Assembly: GCA_019359395.1 (NCBI GenBank)
Contig: JAHHHK010000007.1
Coordinates: 1-64,000, forward strand
Source of the DNA: Komarekiella atlantica HA4396-MV6
GTDB lineage: Bacteria; Cyanobacteriota; Cyanobacteriia; Cyanobacteriales; Nostocaceae
Length of the DNA stretch: 64,000 nt
Direction: 5' to 3'
Position numbers and translations under genes: made by a program. The notes below the pieces were generated by a model. It did no database searches, was not told where the DNA came from, and was given only the letters and a program-made list of their open reading frames with translations. Below, one piece after another: positions 16,182-25,572 of this stretch; position 1 is the first letter of the stretch, and every line of letters begins with the position of its first letter.

Positions 16182-17168
16182 ATGGCACACTTTGGTTATC
16201 ATGCCTCCCACGAGCAATTTAAGCCAAGTCAGCTTTTGCAGTACGCACAAGCTGCCTACCACGCAGGTTTTGAGCGCATATCTTCCTCAGACCACTTTCA
16301 TCCGTGGAGTGTGCAACAAGGGGAAAGCGGCTTTGCTTGGTCTTGGCTAGGTGCAGCTATGCAAGCAGTACCGCTTAGCTTTGGCGTAGTTTGCGCTCCC
16401 GGACAGCGTTATCATCCTGCGATTATTGCCCAAGCAGCAGCTACTCTTACTGAAATGTTTCCCAACCGCTTTTGGTTAGCTTTGGGAAGTGGTCAAGCTT
16501 TGAACGAAAAAATTACAGGCGATCGCTGGCCCGCTAAAATCGAGCGCAATGTCCGCCTTAAAGAATGCGCTGACGTAATTCGCGCCCTTTGGACAGGAAA
16601 AACTGTAACTCATTATGGTTTCGTGCGCGTAGAAGAAGCAAAACTTTATACGCGTCCAGAAATTCCTCCATTAATTATTGGTGCAGCAATTACCCCAGAA
16701 ACCGCCGAGTGGCTTGGTGGATGGGCTGATGGACTGATTACAATTTCTCATCCTTACGACAAATTAAAAGAAATAGTGGACGCTTTCCGTAGAGGTGGCG
16801 GCAAAAGAAAGCCAATGTACCTAAAGGTACAACTTTCTTATGCTGAAGATGAAGAAACAGCTCTTAGAGGTGCTTATGAACAGTGGCGTACGAATATTTT
16901 TCAAAGTCCGGTATTAGCAGACCTCCGCAGTCCCCAGCAGTTTGATGCAATGGCAAAATTTGTGAAACCAGAGGATATGTATGAATATGTGCGGATTTCC
17001 GCTGATCCCCAACGGCATATTGAGTGGTTGCAACAGTATGTAGAACTAGGTTTTACGGAAATTTATCTGCACAACGTCAACAAAGAACAGCAGAGGTTTA
17101 TTCAAGTCTTTGGTGAGCAGGTTCTCCCAACACTCGTAGAAGAACGGCAAATAGTTTTGCAAGTTTAG
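16182..17168 (+). CDS. LLM-class (luciferase-like) flavin oxidoreductase, TIGR03885-type
   Basis: A 328-residue TIM-barrel protein of the luciferase-like monooxygenase superfamily. FGYHASHEQF at the start, SSDHFHPW (about 35-42), GVVCAPGQRYHPAI (about 69-82) and LGSGQALNE (about 105-113) match the non-F420 subgroup with an FGYHASHEQ opening. The bound cofactor is probably FMN or F420; cyanobacteria make F420-like cofactors only in part, so flavin is likelier. A GTG at 16170 would add four residues, but AGGTGAG seven bases before ATG 16182 supports the later start. It lies immediately downstream of the rhodopsin gene on the same strand, so co-transcription is plausible, though no functional link is known. 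Confidence 0.85.
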   Translation: MAHFGYHASHEQFKPSQLLQYAQAAYHAGFERISSSDHFHPWSVQQGESGFAWSWLGAAMQAVPLSFGVVCAPGQRYHPAIIAQAAATLTEMFPNRFWLALGSGQALNEKITGDRWPAKIERNVRLKECADVIRALWTGKTVTHYGFVRVEEAKLYTRPEIPPLIIGAAITPETAEWLGGWADGLITISHPYDKLKEIVDAFRRGGGKRKPMYLKVQLSYAEDEETALRGAYEQWRTNIFQSPVLADLRSPQQFDAMAKFVKPEDMYEYVRISADPQRHIEWLQQYVELGFTEIYLHNVNKEQQRFIQVFGEQVLPTLVEERQIVLQV

Positions 17169-17342
17169 TTTTATGCATTAATAAATCGTTGCAACTATTA
17201 AGTTGAAAATGATGTGCTACCAATGACGGATGTCAAGATTTACCAAGTCCCTCAGGATCAAGTAAGTGTTTAAATATTCATTGCCTATGTCCAAATAGAC
17301 TGATATTCTAGTTTTTTACTTCTCATTCTCAAAGGAGGATCT

Positions 17343-17513
17343 ATGAACGGAAAATTTTGTTTTCTCGCTTCATCTATTGGACTTAGCCTACTTCTAGGAG
17401 CCTGTGAACCTGCTGCACAAACCCCAACAGCACCACCAGCAGCAACTCCAACAGGAGCACCACCAGCAGTACCACCAGCTGCGACTCCAACTGTCCCCCC
17501 GGCTACGCCTTAA
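17343..17513 (+). CDS. Proline/threonine-rich mini-lipoprotein (56 aa)
   Basis: An AAAGGAGG sits four bases before ATG 17343, an unusually strong ribosome-binding site. The product starts with a signal sequence ending LLLGAC (lipobox, Cys at about residue 21). It then consists almost only of Pro, Ala and Thr (repeats around TPTAPPAATPTGAPPA). It should be a small lipid-anchored, unstructured peptide of the outer or plasma membrane. Similar short PAT-rich lipoproteins are common in cyanobacteria; their function is unknown. It lies between the LLM gene and a decayed phospholipase D gene. Confidence 0.75.
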   Translation: MNGKFCFLASSIGLSLLLGACEPAAQTPTAPPAATPTGAPPAVPPAATPTVPPATP

Positions 17514-17706
17514 CAAAACTTTTTTCTGACTTGAGATTTCTCAATTAAAGGTTGTGTCACTTTGTCAGCTTTAATAGAAGCTTGCGTAGTGGCACAAAAT
17601 TACTATTAGTGATACCAGTAGCTAATAATATTTACCAATGGAGCTACTCATTACTATTTTGGCGTGGCTTGGTGCGTAGGCGTAGCCCGCACTTCAACTT
17701 GGCTCA

Positions 17707-18535
17707 GTGACCATCGTAGACATCGCCTTATTCATTGGGTTTAGCCTAATAGTTGTCTTCTATCTTCGGGGAGCTTTCCGCGATTACATTGATTATAGAG
17801 CCATCAATGTTCCCAGCCCTCATGAACGCCACTTTGCTGTGGCTTTAGGCAGCTTATCTAATTCTTTGAATACAACTGGTTGCGTCACCAATTTCTGGAA
17901 GGTGCTGTGGTATCTGTTCTAGAAGAAATGTTCATGCAGCATTGGGCATCTGCTCGCGGCACAGTAGACTTGGGTGCAGAAAATTTTTGTCCTGTGCTCC
18001 ACCAGTTGACTCAATGATTCTGGTAACTCCGGGTGACGCCCCTTCTAATCTCTCTTCTGCCATCAGAGCTTTGTTTACTACGGCTATCTTTGCAGCCCAA
18101 GAGCGAGTTTGGATTGCTAGTCCTTACTTTTTGCCAGACCATCAATCGCGCCAAGCGCTAATCACAGCTAAAAAAAGGGGAATAGAGGTGCATATCCTGA
18201 CTTGTGGGCCACGCAACGATAAAAAATTGGTTTATTACGCCTCCGTTGAACTTTACGGCTACTTATTGCCAGCAGGAATCAAAATTTCCGAGCATCAACC
18301 GAGTATGCTGCACGCTAAGTGTTTGCTAGTTGATGATAAATGGGTGAGTACTGGTAGTGTTAACTTCGACCCACGCAGTTTTTTTCATAATGATGAACTG
18401 GATATTTCTACAGCTGAGTCGCAAATGGTGCAACATATCGAGCAGCTTTTCCACACTGGCTTTGAACGCAGCAAACTAGTGAGTATGACAGACTGGCAAA
18501 CTCGACCCTTGTGCCAGCGAATTGTGGACATTTAG
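17707..18535 (+). pseudogene. Phospholipase D/cardiolipin-synthase-like pseudogene
   Basis: Three successive reading frames carry one protein. Frame 1 (from GTG 17707) begins with a membrane helix (ALFIGFSLIVVFYLRG). A second frame, about 17880-18017, gives HQFLEGAVVSVLEEMFMQHW and ends at TGA 18015. A third frame, from about 18018, reads ILVTPGDAPSNLSS and on through the C-terminal PLD domain. That domain has the HKD motif HAKCLLVDDKWVSTGSVNFD (about 18312-18371). At least two frameshifts and loss of the first HKD motif show that the gene is broken. The C-terminal half (17942-18535) remains open and could be made as a fragment from an internal start, but is unlikely to be active. Confidence 0.8.
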
Positions 18536-18942
18536 TTTTGTTTTTGCAATCGCAACTTTAGAGATTACTGTTCACTTATTTTTATATTTTTCTAGACTAG
18601 CCCTTTGAAGGTGAGTAAAAAATCCTCAAAAATTTATCAAATTTTAGGCTTTTCATCTTTGTGTCTTAGTGCCTTAGTGGTTCAAAAGTCAATTTTTTCA
18701 CCACTAAGATACAGCGAAAAGTCTGAGCGGAGGCTTTCGACGCGGGAGACGCAATCATGCGAACGGGGTTTCCCAACCTAGGAACGCCACTTGCTACAAG
18801 CCGGGAAACCCGTCCAACGCAGTGGCTCAACTTTTCAAGACAGGCATCAGAACTTTTCAAGAGAAAGACACCAAGAAAAATACATTACACCTTGAAAGAG
18901 ATAGTCCTATTTTCTTTTCAAATATCGTCAAATAAACAAATT
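18536..18942. repeat. Intergenic stretch with a dispersed repeat shared with 2040-2385
   Basis: No gene. From about 18655 it holds the CTTTGTGTCTTAGTGCCTTA phrase, then AAGTCTGAGCGGAGG and TTCAAGACAGGCATCAGAAC, all also found near 2130-2360. The central part varies between the two sites, which suggests a modular repeat. The open frame of the downstream glucosidase extends back into it (to 18757), but that extension is repeat-derived. Confidence 0.7.
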
Positions 18943-21105
18943 ATGAGAATCAATGTTGGCCCCCCAAACTTAACAATTAATCACGGCAGAACCTTTATGG
19001 TATCTGACTTAAGTGGCAATATTAATACTGAAACTCAGCAAGGCATTTTTGCAGACGATACTCGGTTTTTGAGTTACTATGCCTGTTATATCAACGGTAA
19101 AAATTGGATACGTGCTACCTCTGCAACAACTGCTTATTATGCAGCTCGAATTTATCTCATCAACCCAGAATTTAAAACTGATGATGGCTTATATACCAAG
19201 GGTACTCTATCACTAATAATTAGTCGGGTTGCTAGCGAGGGTATCCGTGAAGAGTTGCAGTTGACTAACCACGGACTGAAAAAAGTTCATTTCAATCTTG
19301 AGATTGCGCTGCGTTCAGATTTTGGTGACATTTTTGAGGTATCGGCTCAAAACATTGTGCGTCGCGGATATATTGAAACGCAATGGCATAAAGACAAAAG
19401 TGAACTGGTGACTACCTACACTAATGGCGATTTTTTCCGCTGTCTGAGTTATCGCTTAGCCAGTTGTCCTGTGCAACCTCATTACGGCAATGGGCGGATT
19501 ATTTTTGAAATTACTTTAGAACCTGGTGCTACTTGGGATACTTGTTGCCTTTATACCTTGGCAGATAATAAACGCGTCCGCAGACCATTAGACTTAGCTT
19601 ACCAAAAAGCGATTGAGACAAGATTAGGCCAAGTTCAACAACTATGGCGAAATAAAGTTACTGATGTTACCTCTGCTAATGAAGATATTAATCGACTTTA
19701 CCGCCAATCAATAGAAGATTTAGGGGCATTGCGATTGTATGATTATCAATTTACTGAGGATACTTGGATACCTGCGGCAGGTGTACCTAGATTTGTAACT
19801 TTATTTGGTCGAGATAGTTTGATTATTAGCCTACAAAATATGATTGTGCATCCTGGTTTTGTCAAGGGTACGTTGCAAAAATTGGCACAATTCCAGGCAA
19901 AAGAGTGGGATGATTGGCGGGATGCTGAACCAGGCAAGATTTTGCACGAGATTCGCATGGGTGAACTGGCGTATTTTAATAAGATACCGCACACTCCCTA
20001 TTATGGTGCTGCCGATACCGCGCCTTTGTTTTTAATTGCCTTGCACGAAGCTTGGAAATGGCTAGGGGATGAGTCGCTGTTGCGAGACTATCGGGATGTC
20101 GCGCTGCGTTGCTTGCAATGGATTGAACAGTATGGTGATTTAGATAGCGATCGCTTTCAAGAATACCAAAAACGTTCCAAAGATGGACTAGATAATCAAA
20201 GTTGGAAAGATTCGGGTGATGCGATCGTCTATCCTGATGGTAGTCAAGTGAATCCTCCCAAAGCATTATGCGAACTCCAAGGCTACGCTTTTGATGCATA
20301 TATGCGAATGGCAGAAGCTTTTAATTTTTTAGGAGAAAGCAATTACGCTAGTGAACTACGCACCAAAGCCACCGAATTGCAAGCACAATTTGAGAAGCAG
20401 TTTTGGTGTGAAGATTTAGGCTTTTATGCTTTAGCTCTTGACTCTGAAAAACAACCCGTTCGCGCGATCGCTTCCAATCCAGGTCATTGTCTTTGGAGTG
20501 GTATAGTTAGTCCTGAACGGGCAGCGCGTGTTGTCAAAAGACTTCTGCAAGCAGATATGTGGAGTGGTTGGGGAATTCGCACAATATCTACCCAAAACCC
20601 TGCATATAATCCTTTTTCTTATCATTTGGGTTCAGTTTGGCCTCATGATAATGGTATCATTGCGATGGGATTTAAACGTTATGGTTTTGCCAAAGAAGTA
20701 GCGCAGGTTGCAAACGGAATTTTTGATGCAGCTAAATATTTTGCAAGCTACCGTCTACCAGAACTCTATGCTGGTATTGAGCAAGAACCAGGAGCATTTC
20801 CAGTTCCCTATCTAGAAGCGAATGTGCCGCAAGGTTGGGCAGCTGCATCCGTTTTTCAACTTTTGCAAGCGTTGCTCGGTTTACAAGCAGATGCTCCCAA
20901 TGGGCAGCTTTATGTTGATCCACATTTACCAGAATGGTTGCCTAATATTACCCTGCGTCAGGTTGAAATTAACAATGCACTTGTTGATTTGCAGTTTTGG
21001 CGTGAAGGCGATATTACTCGTTGGGATGCTTCTGTTACTAGTGGTGAGGTAAATGTTAAACAGCAAGCTTGGCAACTTTGGCATAATTCTACTAACTTTT
21101 CTTAA
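18943..21105 (+). CDS. Amylo-alpha-1,6-glucosidase-type glycogen debranching protein
   Basis: A 720-residue protein. It has an N-terminal beta-rich domain of the bacterial debranching-enzyme type (VSDLSGNINTETQQGIFADDTRFLSYY, in two parts around residues 20-50). A C-terminal (alpha/alpha)6 barrel follows, with FVTLFGRDSLIISLQNM (about 285-301), a DSGDAIVYPDGS segment (about 423-434) and YHLGSVWPHDNGIIAMG (about 563-579); the last two hold the likely catalytic acids. It probably trims alpha-linked glucans (GH63/GH15-like clan), but the exact substrate is not shown by sequence. ATG 18943 is chosen because upstream in-frame codons are repeat DNA and because MRINVGPPNLTI is the natural start. No neighbouring glycogen genes occur. 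Confidence 0.85.
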   Translation: MRINVGPPNLTINHGRTFMVSDLSGNINTETQQGIFADDTRFLSYYACYINGKNWIRATSATTAYYAARIYLINPEFKTDDGLYTKGTLSLIISRVASEGIREELQLTNHGLKKVHFNLEIALRSDFGDIFEVSAQNIVRRGYIETQWHKDKSELVTTYTNGDFFRCLSYRLASCPVQPHYGNGRIIFEITLEPGATWDTCCLYTLADNKRVRRPLDLAYQKAIETRLGQVQQLWRNKVTDVTSANEDINRLYRQSIEDLGALRLYDYQFTEDTWIPAAGVPRFVTLFGRDSLIISLQNMIVHPGFVKGTLQKLAQFQAKEWDDWRDAEPGKILHEIRMGELAYFNKIPHTPYYGAADTAPLFLIALHEAWKWLGDESLLRDYRDVALRCLQWIEQYGDLDSDRFQEYQKRSKDGLDNQSWKDSGDAIVYPDGSQVNPPKALCELQGYAFDAYMRMAEAFNFLGESNYASELRTKATELQAQFEKQFWCEDLGFYALALDSEKQPVRAIASNPGHCLWSGIVSPERAARVVKRLLQADMWSGWGIRTISTQNPAYNPFSYHLGSVWPHDNGIIAMGFKRYGFAKEVAQVANGIFDAAKYFASYRLPELYAGIEQEPGAFPVPYLEANVPQGWAAASVFQLLQALLGLQADAPNGQLYVDPHLPEWLPNITLRQVEINNALVDLQFWREGDITRWDASVTSGEVNVKQQAWQLWHNSTNFS

Positions 21106-21529
21106 CTAAGTGTGTAAATAAATTAAAGTTTGTAGTCGGAACTTTAGTCCTGATAATCTTTGTTTTGGGAGCATCTCACTTTTTGCTGCTCTGATTAATG
21201 ATGACAATACAAACATTAATCAAAAATCTTTTGTAAAAACTGAATATGAGTAGCAAATCAACTTTGAGATGGATAAATCAATCTCATGAGGAGTAGAACC
21301 ATATTTTACTAATAGGAGTGTGGTTAGGATTATTGTGCGATCGCATTGCCACAATGACGAAGTTTTCACCCAATGCTGTCACTTTTTGCTCACATTCGTT
21401 TTACATATTAAATCTAGATGGCATAGTTTTAAAACTTTAATTCTTAACATACTCAACATTACAAGTACTTTATGTCAAGAATTAACATAATAGCAGCAAG
21501 TAAGTACTTATGCTCAAGAGGTAAGTGAT
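21106..21529. other. Gene-free AT-rich stretch
   Basis: No reading frame, tRNA or strong hairpin was recognised. One HIP1-like octamer (GCGATCGC) lies near 21338. AT content rises toward the membrane-protein gene at 21530, whose promoter is probably here. Confidence 0.45.
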
Positions 21530-21964
21530 ATGGTGGTGAAAGAATTTTTAGGACAACATACACCAGGCGAGATAAATCCTAATTTTTTGAAATTGAGTGA
21601 AACAAACTTAGCTAGAGTAATGAGTACAGAAAAATCTGATAGCGAAAAGCTGAGTGGAGATAATATAAGTGCAGCAACAACTCCCGATTTATCTCTGATT
21701 TTCGCTCCTATTGTATTATTCGCAATGGCAGGGATAGTTATTTTTCATAAGCGTAGTCTGTTTCATCAGAATAATAAGCTAAATAATTTACATCAATCAC
21801 CCTGTAGAAATTGCCGTTTTTTTTCTAACAACAATTATCTTCAGTGTGCAGTAAATCCTTCCACTGTTTCTACAAAAGCATCAATTAATTGTTGTGATTA
21901 TAGTCCTTTAAGAAATAGAAAGTTTTTTTGGGGTTTCAAAAGTTCTGATAATAAACCTAATTAA
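21530..21964 (+). CDS. Single-pass membrane protein with a cytosolic-type Cys cluster
   Basis: A 144-residue protein. It has a Ser/Thr/Lys-rich N-terminal half, one membrane helix (LIFAPIVLFAMAGIVIF, about residues 56-72) and a cysteine-containing tail. The tail spacing is CRNCRFF, then CAVNP, then NCCDYSP (about 92-124), which resembles cyanobacterial C..CxFFxxNxYLxCAVxP modules that could bind zinc or a cluster. I recognise the module as recurrent but cannot name a function. The start with MVVKEFLG follows AGAGGTAAGTGAT about 10 bases upstream. Confidence 0.7.
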   Translation: MVVKEFLGQHTPGEINPNFLKLSETNLARVMSTEKSDSEKLSGDNISAATTPDLSLIFAPIVLFAMAGIVIFHKRSLFHQNNKLNNLHQSPCRNCRFFSNNNYLQCAVNPSTVSTKASINCCDYSPLRNRKFFWGFKSSDNKPN

Positions 21965-22051
21965 TTAGTGCAATAAAGTAAATTGCTATAGTATTTTTCG
22001 GTCAAATCAAGAGGTTCGTGATGTGGATTTTTAAATGAAAAAACTCTAAAA

Positions 22052-23725
22052 CTACTCTAAATTATATTTTTCATCTTGAGATTTTGCAACTTGATTATTA
22101 GTACCACTTGAGTTGTCTGTCTGCAAGTGACTTTTTAACAAAGCGATCATACTTTCGGAAAGTTGAGATAAGGAATTTTCTAGTTTAGGTGAAAGTTCCA
22201 ATGGTAAGCTTCCAGAACGTAAATTTAGAGAGCGTTGGGGAAAGGGAATATGAATATTCTCTTGTCGCAGTATTTCATCAATCTGAAAATATAAATCGCT
22301 CTTAATTTGAAACTGCTTCCGGGGTTTGGAAATCCAGACTAATAACTGAAAATTTAAAAAATCCTCACCATATCCTTGAAACCAAACAAGAGGTGTTGGT
22401 TTTTTTAATACATCATGATTTTCACGTGCTACTTTTAATAATGCAGAGCGTATAGTATTGATATTGACTTCATAAGCCACACGCACAGGTAATACTAGAC
22501 GAGATGTCGAACTCTGATGGTTCCAATTTACTACTTCTGTATCTAATAAACGCGAATTAGGCACAATCACTACTATGTCATCTAAAGTACGAATATAAGT
22601 ACTGCGTGCATTTAAGCGCTCTACTGTTCCCATAAACTCACCAATTTTTACAAAGTCACCAACTGCAATAGCACGCTCAAAGGTAATTACAAAACCGCTA
22701 ACCAACTCTTTAGCAACTCCCTGTAAGCCAAACCCGATCGCCACACCAAATACACTGGCTAATATTGCTAATGAACTGATATCTAAACCCCAAATTTGCA
22801 GCAATAAAACTGTACCAATAAAAATCAAAGTATAATGGGTAGCAACGGCAATTGATTCTTGAACACCACGGCTAACATTAGTAATCCGTAATACGCGCGA
22901 TCGCAACAAATTAGTGAGAGTTCCAGCAACAGCCAAAACTCCAAAAAATAAGCTGATCAAGATAATTATATTGATTACTGAATAAGAACTTTCTCCAATA
23001 GTAATTACTGGTGATGTTAAGCTCATCAAAAGAATATTGGCAATGCGCCTACTCCATTCTCGTGTGAAAGGAAATAAGTCAGTAATATAAATAGTTGTTC
23101 CGATCCATAAAAGCGATCGCACTACAACCAGCGTCAATTGTAAAAATAATTCAATTCCTTTGGGTTGCGCTCCCGTTTCGGGATGATTTGCTTCTCTAGG
23201 AACCAGCCGGCGTAACCAATAGCGCCAAACCCAACCTAAAATTAAATGGAGAGCGATCGCACCAAATACAGATAAAACTATTAGTAATATTGCTCTCCAA
23301 AAATAACTTAATTTTCGTTCTTCTTGACCTTGCTGAACCGCTTCAGTAATTCGTTGCACCCAGATTTTTGCTTGTTCATCTTTTGTTCTACCCGTAGGAG
23401 TGTCTTGTTGTGTTACTGTCAGTAGGTGGCGGTTATTCACCAAAATTACAGGTAATTGATTACTTTCTACAATCTCCACCTTTACAGAATTTGGGGAACG
23501 AACAGCTTCTCTTAAAATTAAGTTGGCATCAGCAGCGCGGTTTTCAGCACTAAATTGTCCGGCTTCAGTGACTTCAAATAACTTGCGGCCATCTACTGTA
23601 ATAATATCTATTGGTGTTGATTGAGCTTGCACAGATATTTCAGTAGTTAAAAGGCATCCTAAAAGCATGAGTGCAACAATTATCAAGATGACAACAGCAT
23701 TCCGAAATCGATGAAAGTTATTCAT
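22052..23725 (-). CDS. MscS-family mechanosensitive channel
   Basis: A 557-residue membrane protein. It has a signal-like N-terminus, an extracytoplasmic N-terminal domain (about 35-130) and four or five membrane helices. The MscS pore and beta domain follow: GFGLQGVAKELVSGFVITFE (about 330-349), then DFVKIGEFMGTVERLNARST and DIVVIVPNSRLL. A C-terminal alpha/beta vestibule domain closes the protein. It would release solutes on hypo-osmotic shock. The N-terminal extension is typical of cyanobacterial MscS proteins larger than the E. coli one (286 residues). No operon partners are on the same strand. Confidence 0.9.
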   Translation of the reverse strand: MNNFHRFRNAVVILIIVALMLLGCLLTTEISVQAQSTPIDIITVDGRKLFEVTEAGQFSAENRAADANLILREAVRSPNSVKVEIVESNQLPVILVNNRHLLTVTQQDTPTGRTKDEQAKIWVQRITEAVQQGQEERKLSYFWRAILLIVLSVFGAIALHLILGWVWRYWLRRLVPREANHPETGAQPKGIELFLQLTLVVVRSLLWIGTTIYITDLFPFTREWSRRIANILLMSLTSPVITIGESSYSVINIIILISLFFGVLAVAGTLTNLLRSRVLRITNVSRGVQESIAVATHYTLIFIGTVLLLQIWGLDISSLAILASVFGVAIGFGLQGVAKELVSGFVITFERAIAVGDFVKIGEFMGTVERLNARSTYIRTLDDIVVIVPNSRLLDTEVVNWNHQSSTSRLVLPVRVAYEVNINTIRSALLKVARENHDVLKKPTPLVWFQGYGEDFLNFQLLVWISKPRKQFQIKSDLYFQIDEILRQENIHIPFPQRSLNLRSGSLPLELSPKLENSLSQLSESMIALLKSHLQTDNSSGTNNQVAKSQDEKYNLE

Positions 23726-24017
23726 AAAATCGTGAAAACTTCTACAAAAAAATTTATCTGAGGCATTGAGAAAAACTTACGAGAATACCAAAAAATAAAT
23801 CATTTATTAGTTCTAGTGGCTGATACTGATAAAATTCGCAGTAAAAATAAGGGAATCAGCAGAGGGAGTGAAACAAAAATTACTCCAGTCCCTACTTCTT
23901 CACTCCTGATGAATCACAGTCATTTTTGAATCACATTTACTTTTAATACTATATCTATATATAGATGTAATTTGTAATCAAACAGATAATCATAGGTTTA
24001 AAAAGAGAGGAATACTC

Positions 24018-24371
24018 ATGATAGGTCTAATCCTTACTTGGTTAGTTACTGCTGTAAGCTTCTTGATTATTGCTAAACTGCCATTTTTAGGAATTGAAAT
24101 AGACAGTTTTGGTAAAGCAGCAATTTCTGCCGTAGTTTTTGGACTCTTGAATGCTATTCTGTTGCCAATTCTTACCTTGTTTACCTTACCATTTATTATC
24201 ATTACATTAGGGCTATTTTTCTTTATTTTGAATGCCATAATCTTTGGCTTAGCAGCAGCTTTAGTACCTGGTTTTAGATTGCGTCATGGCTTTTGGAGTG
24301 CTTTGCTTGGTTCAATTTGCTTGACAATCATCAACTCAATACTTTTAAGAATTGTGGCTCAAATTGCCTAA
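24018..24371 (+). CDS. Phage-holin-4-type membrane protein
   Basis: A 117-residue protein of four hydrophobic helices (WLVTAVSFLIIAKLP, FGLLNAILLPILTLF, PFIIITLGLFFFILNAIIFG and ALLGSICLTIINSILL) typical of the phage_holin_4_2/YvlD family. In cyanobacteria these genes are chromosomal and not phage-linked, and their role is unclear. AGAGAGGAATACTC before ATG 24018 is a good ribosome-binding site. It lies 45 bp upstream of the superoxide dismutase gene on the same strand, suggesting co-expression. Confidence 0.85.
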   Translation: MIGLILTWLVTAVSFLIIAKLPFLGIEIDSFGKAAISAVVFGLLNAILLPILTLFTLPFIIITLGLFFFILNAIIFGLAAALVPGFRLRHGFWSALLGSICLTIINSILLRIVAQIA

Positions 24372-24416
24372 AGAAAATGTAATATGAAAAAATACTCTTT
24401 TCAGTAGGAATAGTTG

Positions 24417-25229
24417 ATGAAATCATTTTTCTGGCAGCCTGTTGTTTGGTTTTTCACAGCAGTTTTACTAGTATCTACTCTCTTTGCTTGTCAACCTCAA
24501 CAGGTAACAGAGTCGCCTTCAACCACTACAGCAACTCCTATACAAACCACCACTACACCCGTAACAAATACACGTCCCGTAGCTGTTCTTAATAACCAAC
24601 TCAGTGCAAATCCGGCTCAATTACCGCCATTACCTTACGCTTATAACGCACTAGAGAAAGCCATTGATGCAGAAACCATGAAACTGCATCATGATAAGCA
24701 TCATGCAGCTTACGTCAATAACCTCAACGATGCCTTAAAAAAATATCCGCAACTACAAAATAGCAGTGTGGAATCATTGTTACGCGATTTAAATAGTGTT
24801 CCTGAAGATATTCGGACAACAGTACGTAATAATGGTGGCGGTCATCTTAATCATACGATTTTTTGGCAAATTATGAGTCCTCAAGGTGGTGGACAACCAA
24901 CAGGAAACATTGCCCAAGAAATTAACCAAAGCTTCGGTAGTTTTGATGCATTTAAGAAACAGTTTAATCAAGCAGGAGGCGATCGCTTCGGTAGTGGTTG
25001 GGTTTGGTTAGTGCGTAATCCCCAAGGTCAGTTGCAAATCACCAGTACACCAAATCAAGATAGCCCAATTACAGAAGGCTTGTTTCCAATTATGGGTAAT
25101 GATGTATGGGAACACGCTTACTACCTAAGATATCAAAATCGCCGTGCTGACTATTTAAATAACTGGTGGAATGTAGTCAACTGGACGGAAATCAACAGAC
25201 GCGCCGAAGCCTCACGCCAAAAGACTTAG
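24417..25229 (+). CDS. sodA: Lipoprotein-type Fe/Mn superoxide dismutase
   Basis: A 270-residue enzyme. A lipoprotein signal (STLFAC, Cys25) and a Thr/Pro-rich linker (about 30-65) precede a full Fe/Mn SOD domain. Family landmarks and metal-binding histidines and Asp are in [11 protein letters not shown] (about 92), NHTIFWQIM (about 146), and [19 protein letters not shown] (about 231). A membrane- or lumen-facing Mn-SOD is known in heterocystous cyanobacteria, where it protects photosynthetic membranes and nitrogenase. The ATG at 24417 directly follows a TTG at 24414; AGTAGGAA lies suitably upstream. The region after the stop contains a MITE-like element. Confidence 0.92.
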   Translation: MKSFFWQPVVWFFTAVLLVSTLFACQPQQVTESPSTTTATPIQTTTTPVTNTRPVAVLNNQLSANPAQLPPLPYAYNALEKAIDAETMKLHHDKHHAAYVNNLNDALKKYPQLQNSSVESLLRDLNSVPEDIRTTVRNNGGGHLNHTIFWQIMSPQGGGQPTGNIAQEINQSFGSFDAFKKQFNQAGGDRFGSGWVWLVRNPQGQLQITSTPNQDSPITEGLFPIMGNDVWEHAYYLRYQNRRADYLNNWWNVVNWTEINRRAEASRQKT

Positions 25230-25272
25230 AAAGTTATCAGTAAACGGTAAACAGTAAACATAATTGAGTTTA

Positions 25273-25447
25273 AGAGGATGTTTGTAAAGTCTAAGATGGT
25301 ATAAAAATGTCATTCTGAGTGGAGCAAAGCGTAAGGAAGAATCTAGGTTTTTGACCACATATTGAGATGTTTCATTCCGCTACGCTGCATACCCTGCGGG
25401 AAGCAAGCTACAACATGACAGACAAAGACCCTTTTAAAACATCCTCT
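25273..25447. mobile_element. MITE-like element with 11-bp terminal inverted repeats
   Basis: Ends AGAGGATGTTT (25273-25283) and AAACATCCTCT (25437-25447) are perfect inverted repeats enclosing 175 bp. The interior has phrases common in cyanobacterial genomes (ATGTCATTCTGAGTGG, GCAAAGCGTAAGGAAGAATC). No coding sequence is present. It lies in a 326-bp gap between sodA and the efflux-adaptor gene. Confidence 0.75.
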
Positions 25448-25529
25448 AAGAGAAACCACTAAGGGGGCGCTCACTGACAACTGAAAACCCAAAGCCGATT
25501 AGTACGAGGCGCTATCTAGCGGATTTAAA

Positions 25530-25572
25530 TCCCCCAACTGTTTACTGTTTACTCTTTACTGTTTACTGTTTT
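25530..25572. repeat. Heptamer tandem repeat (TTTACTG)
   Basis: Five or so copies of TTTACTG/TTTACTC run across the end of the efflux-adaptor gene, overlapping its stop codon at 25556. A related stretch (GTAAACGGTAAACAGTAAAC) sits at 25239-25260, on the other side of the MITE-like element. This short repeat class is usual in filamentous cyanobacteria. Confidence 0.7.

Noticed and set aside
17223-17273. 16-codon frame MTDVKIYQVPQDQVSV
   Set aside because: Protein-like but far too short and without RBS; could be a gene start lost by deletion.
18757-18942. Upstream extension of the glycogen-debranching protein
   Set aside because: The extension is translated intergenic repeat; ATG 18943 starts the conserved protein.
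24018-24371. Evidence of a prophage from the holin-like gene
   Set aside because: No phage structural or lysis genes are near, and this family is chromosomal in cyanobacteria.
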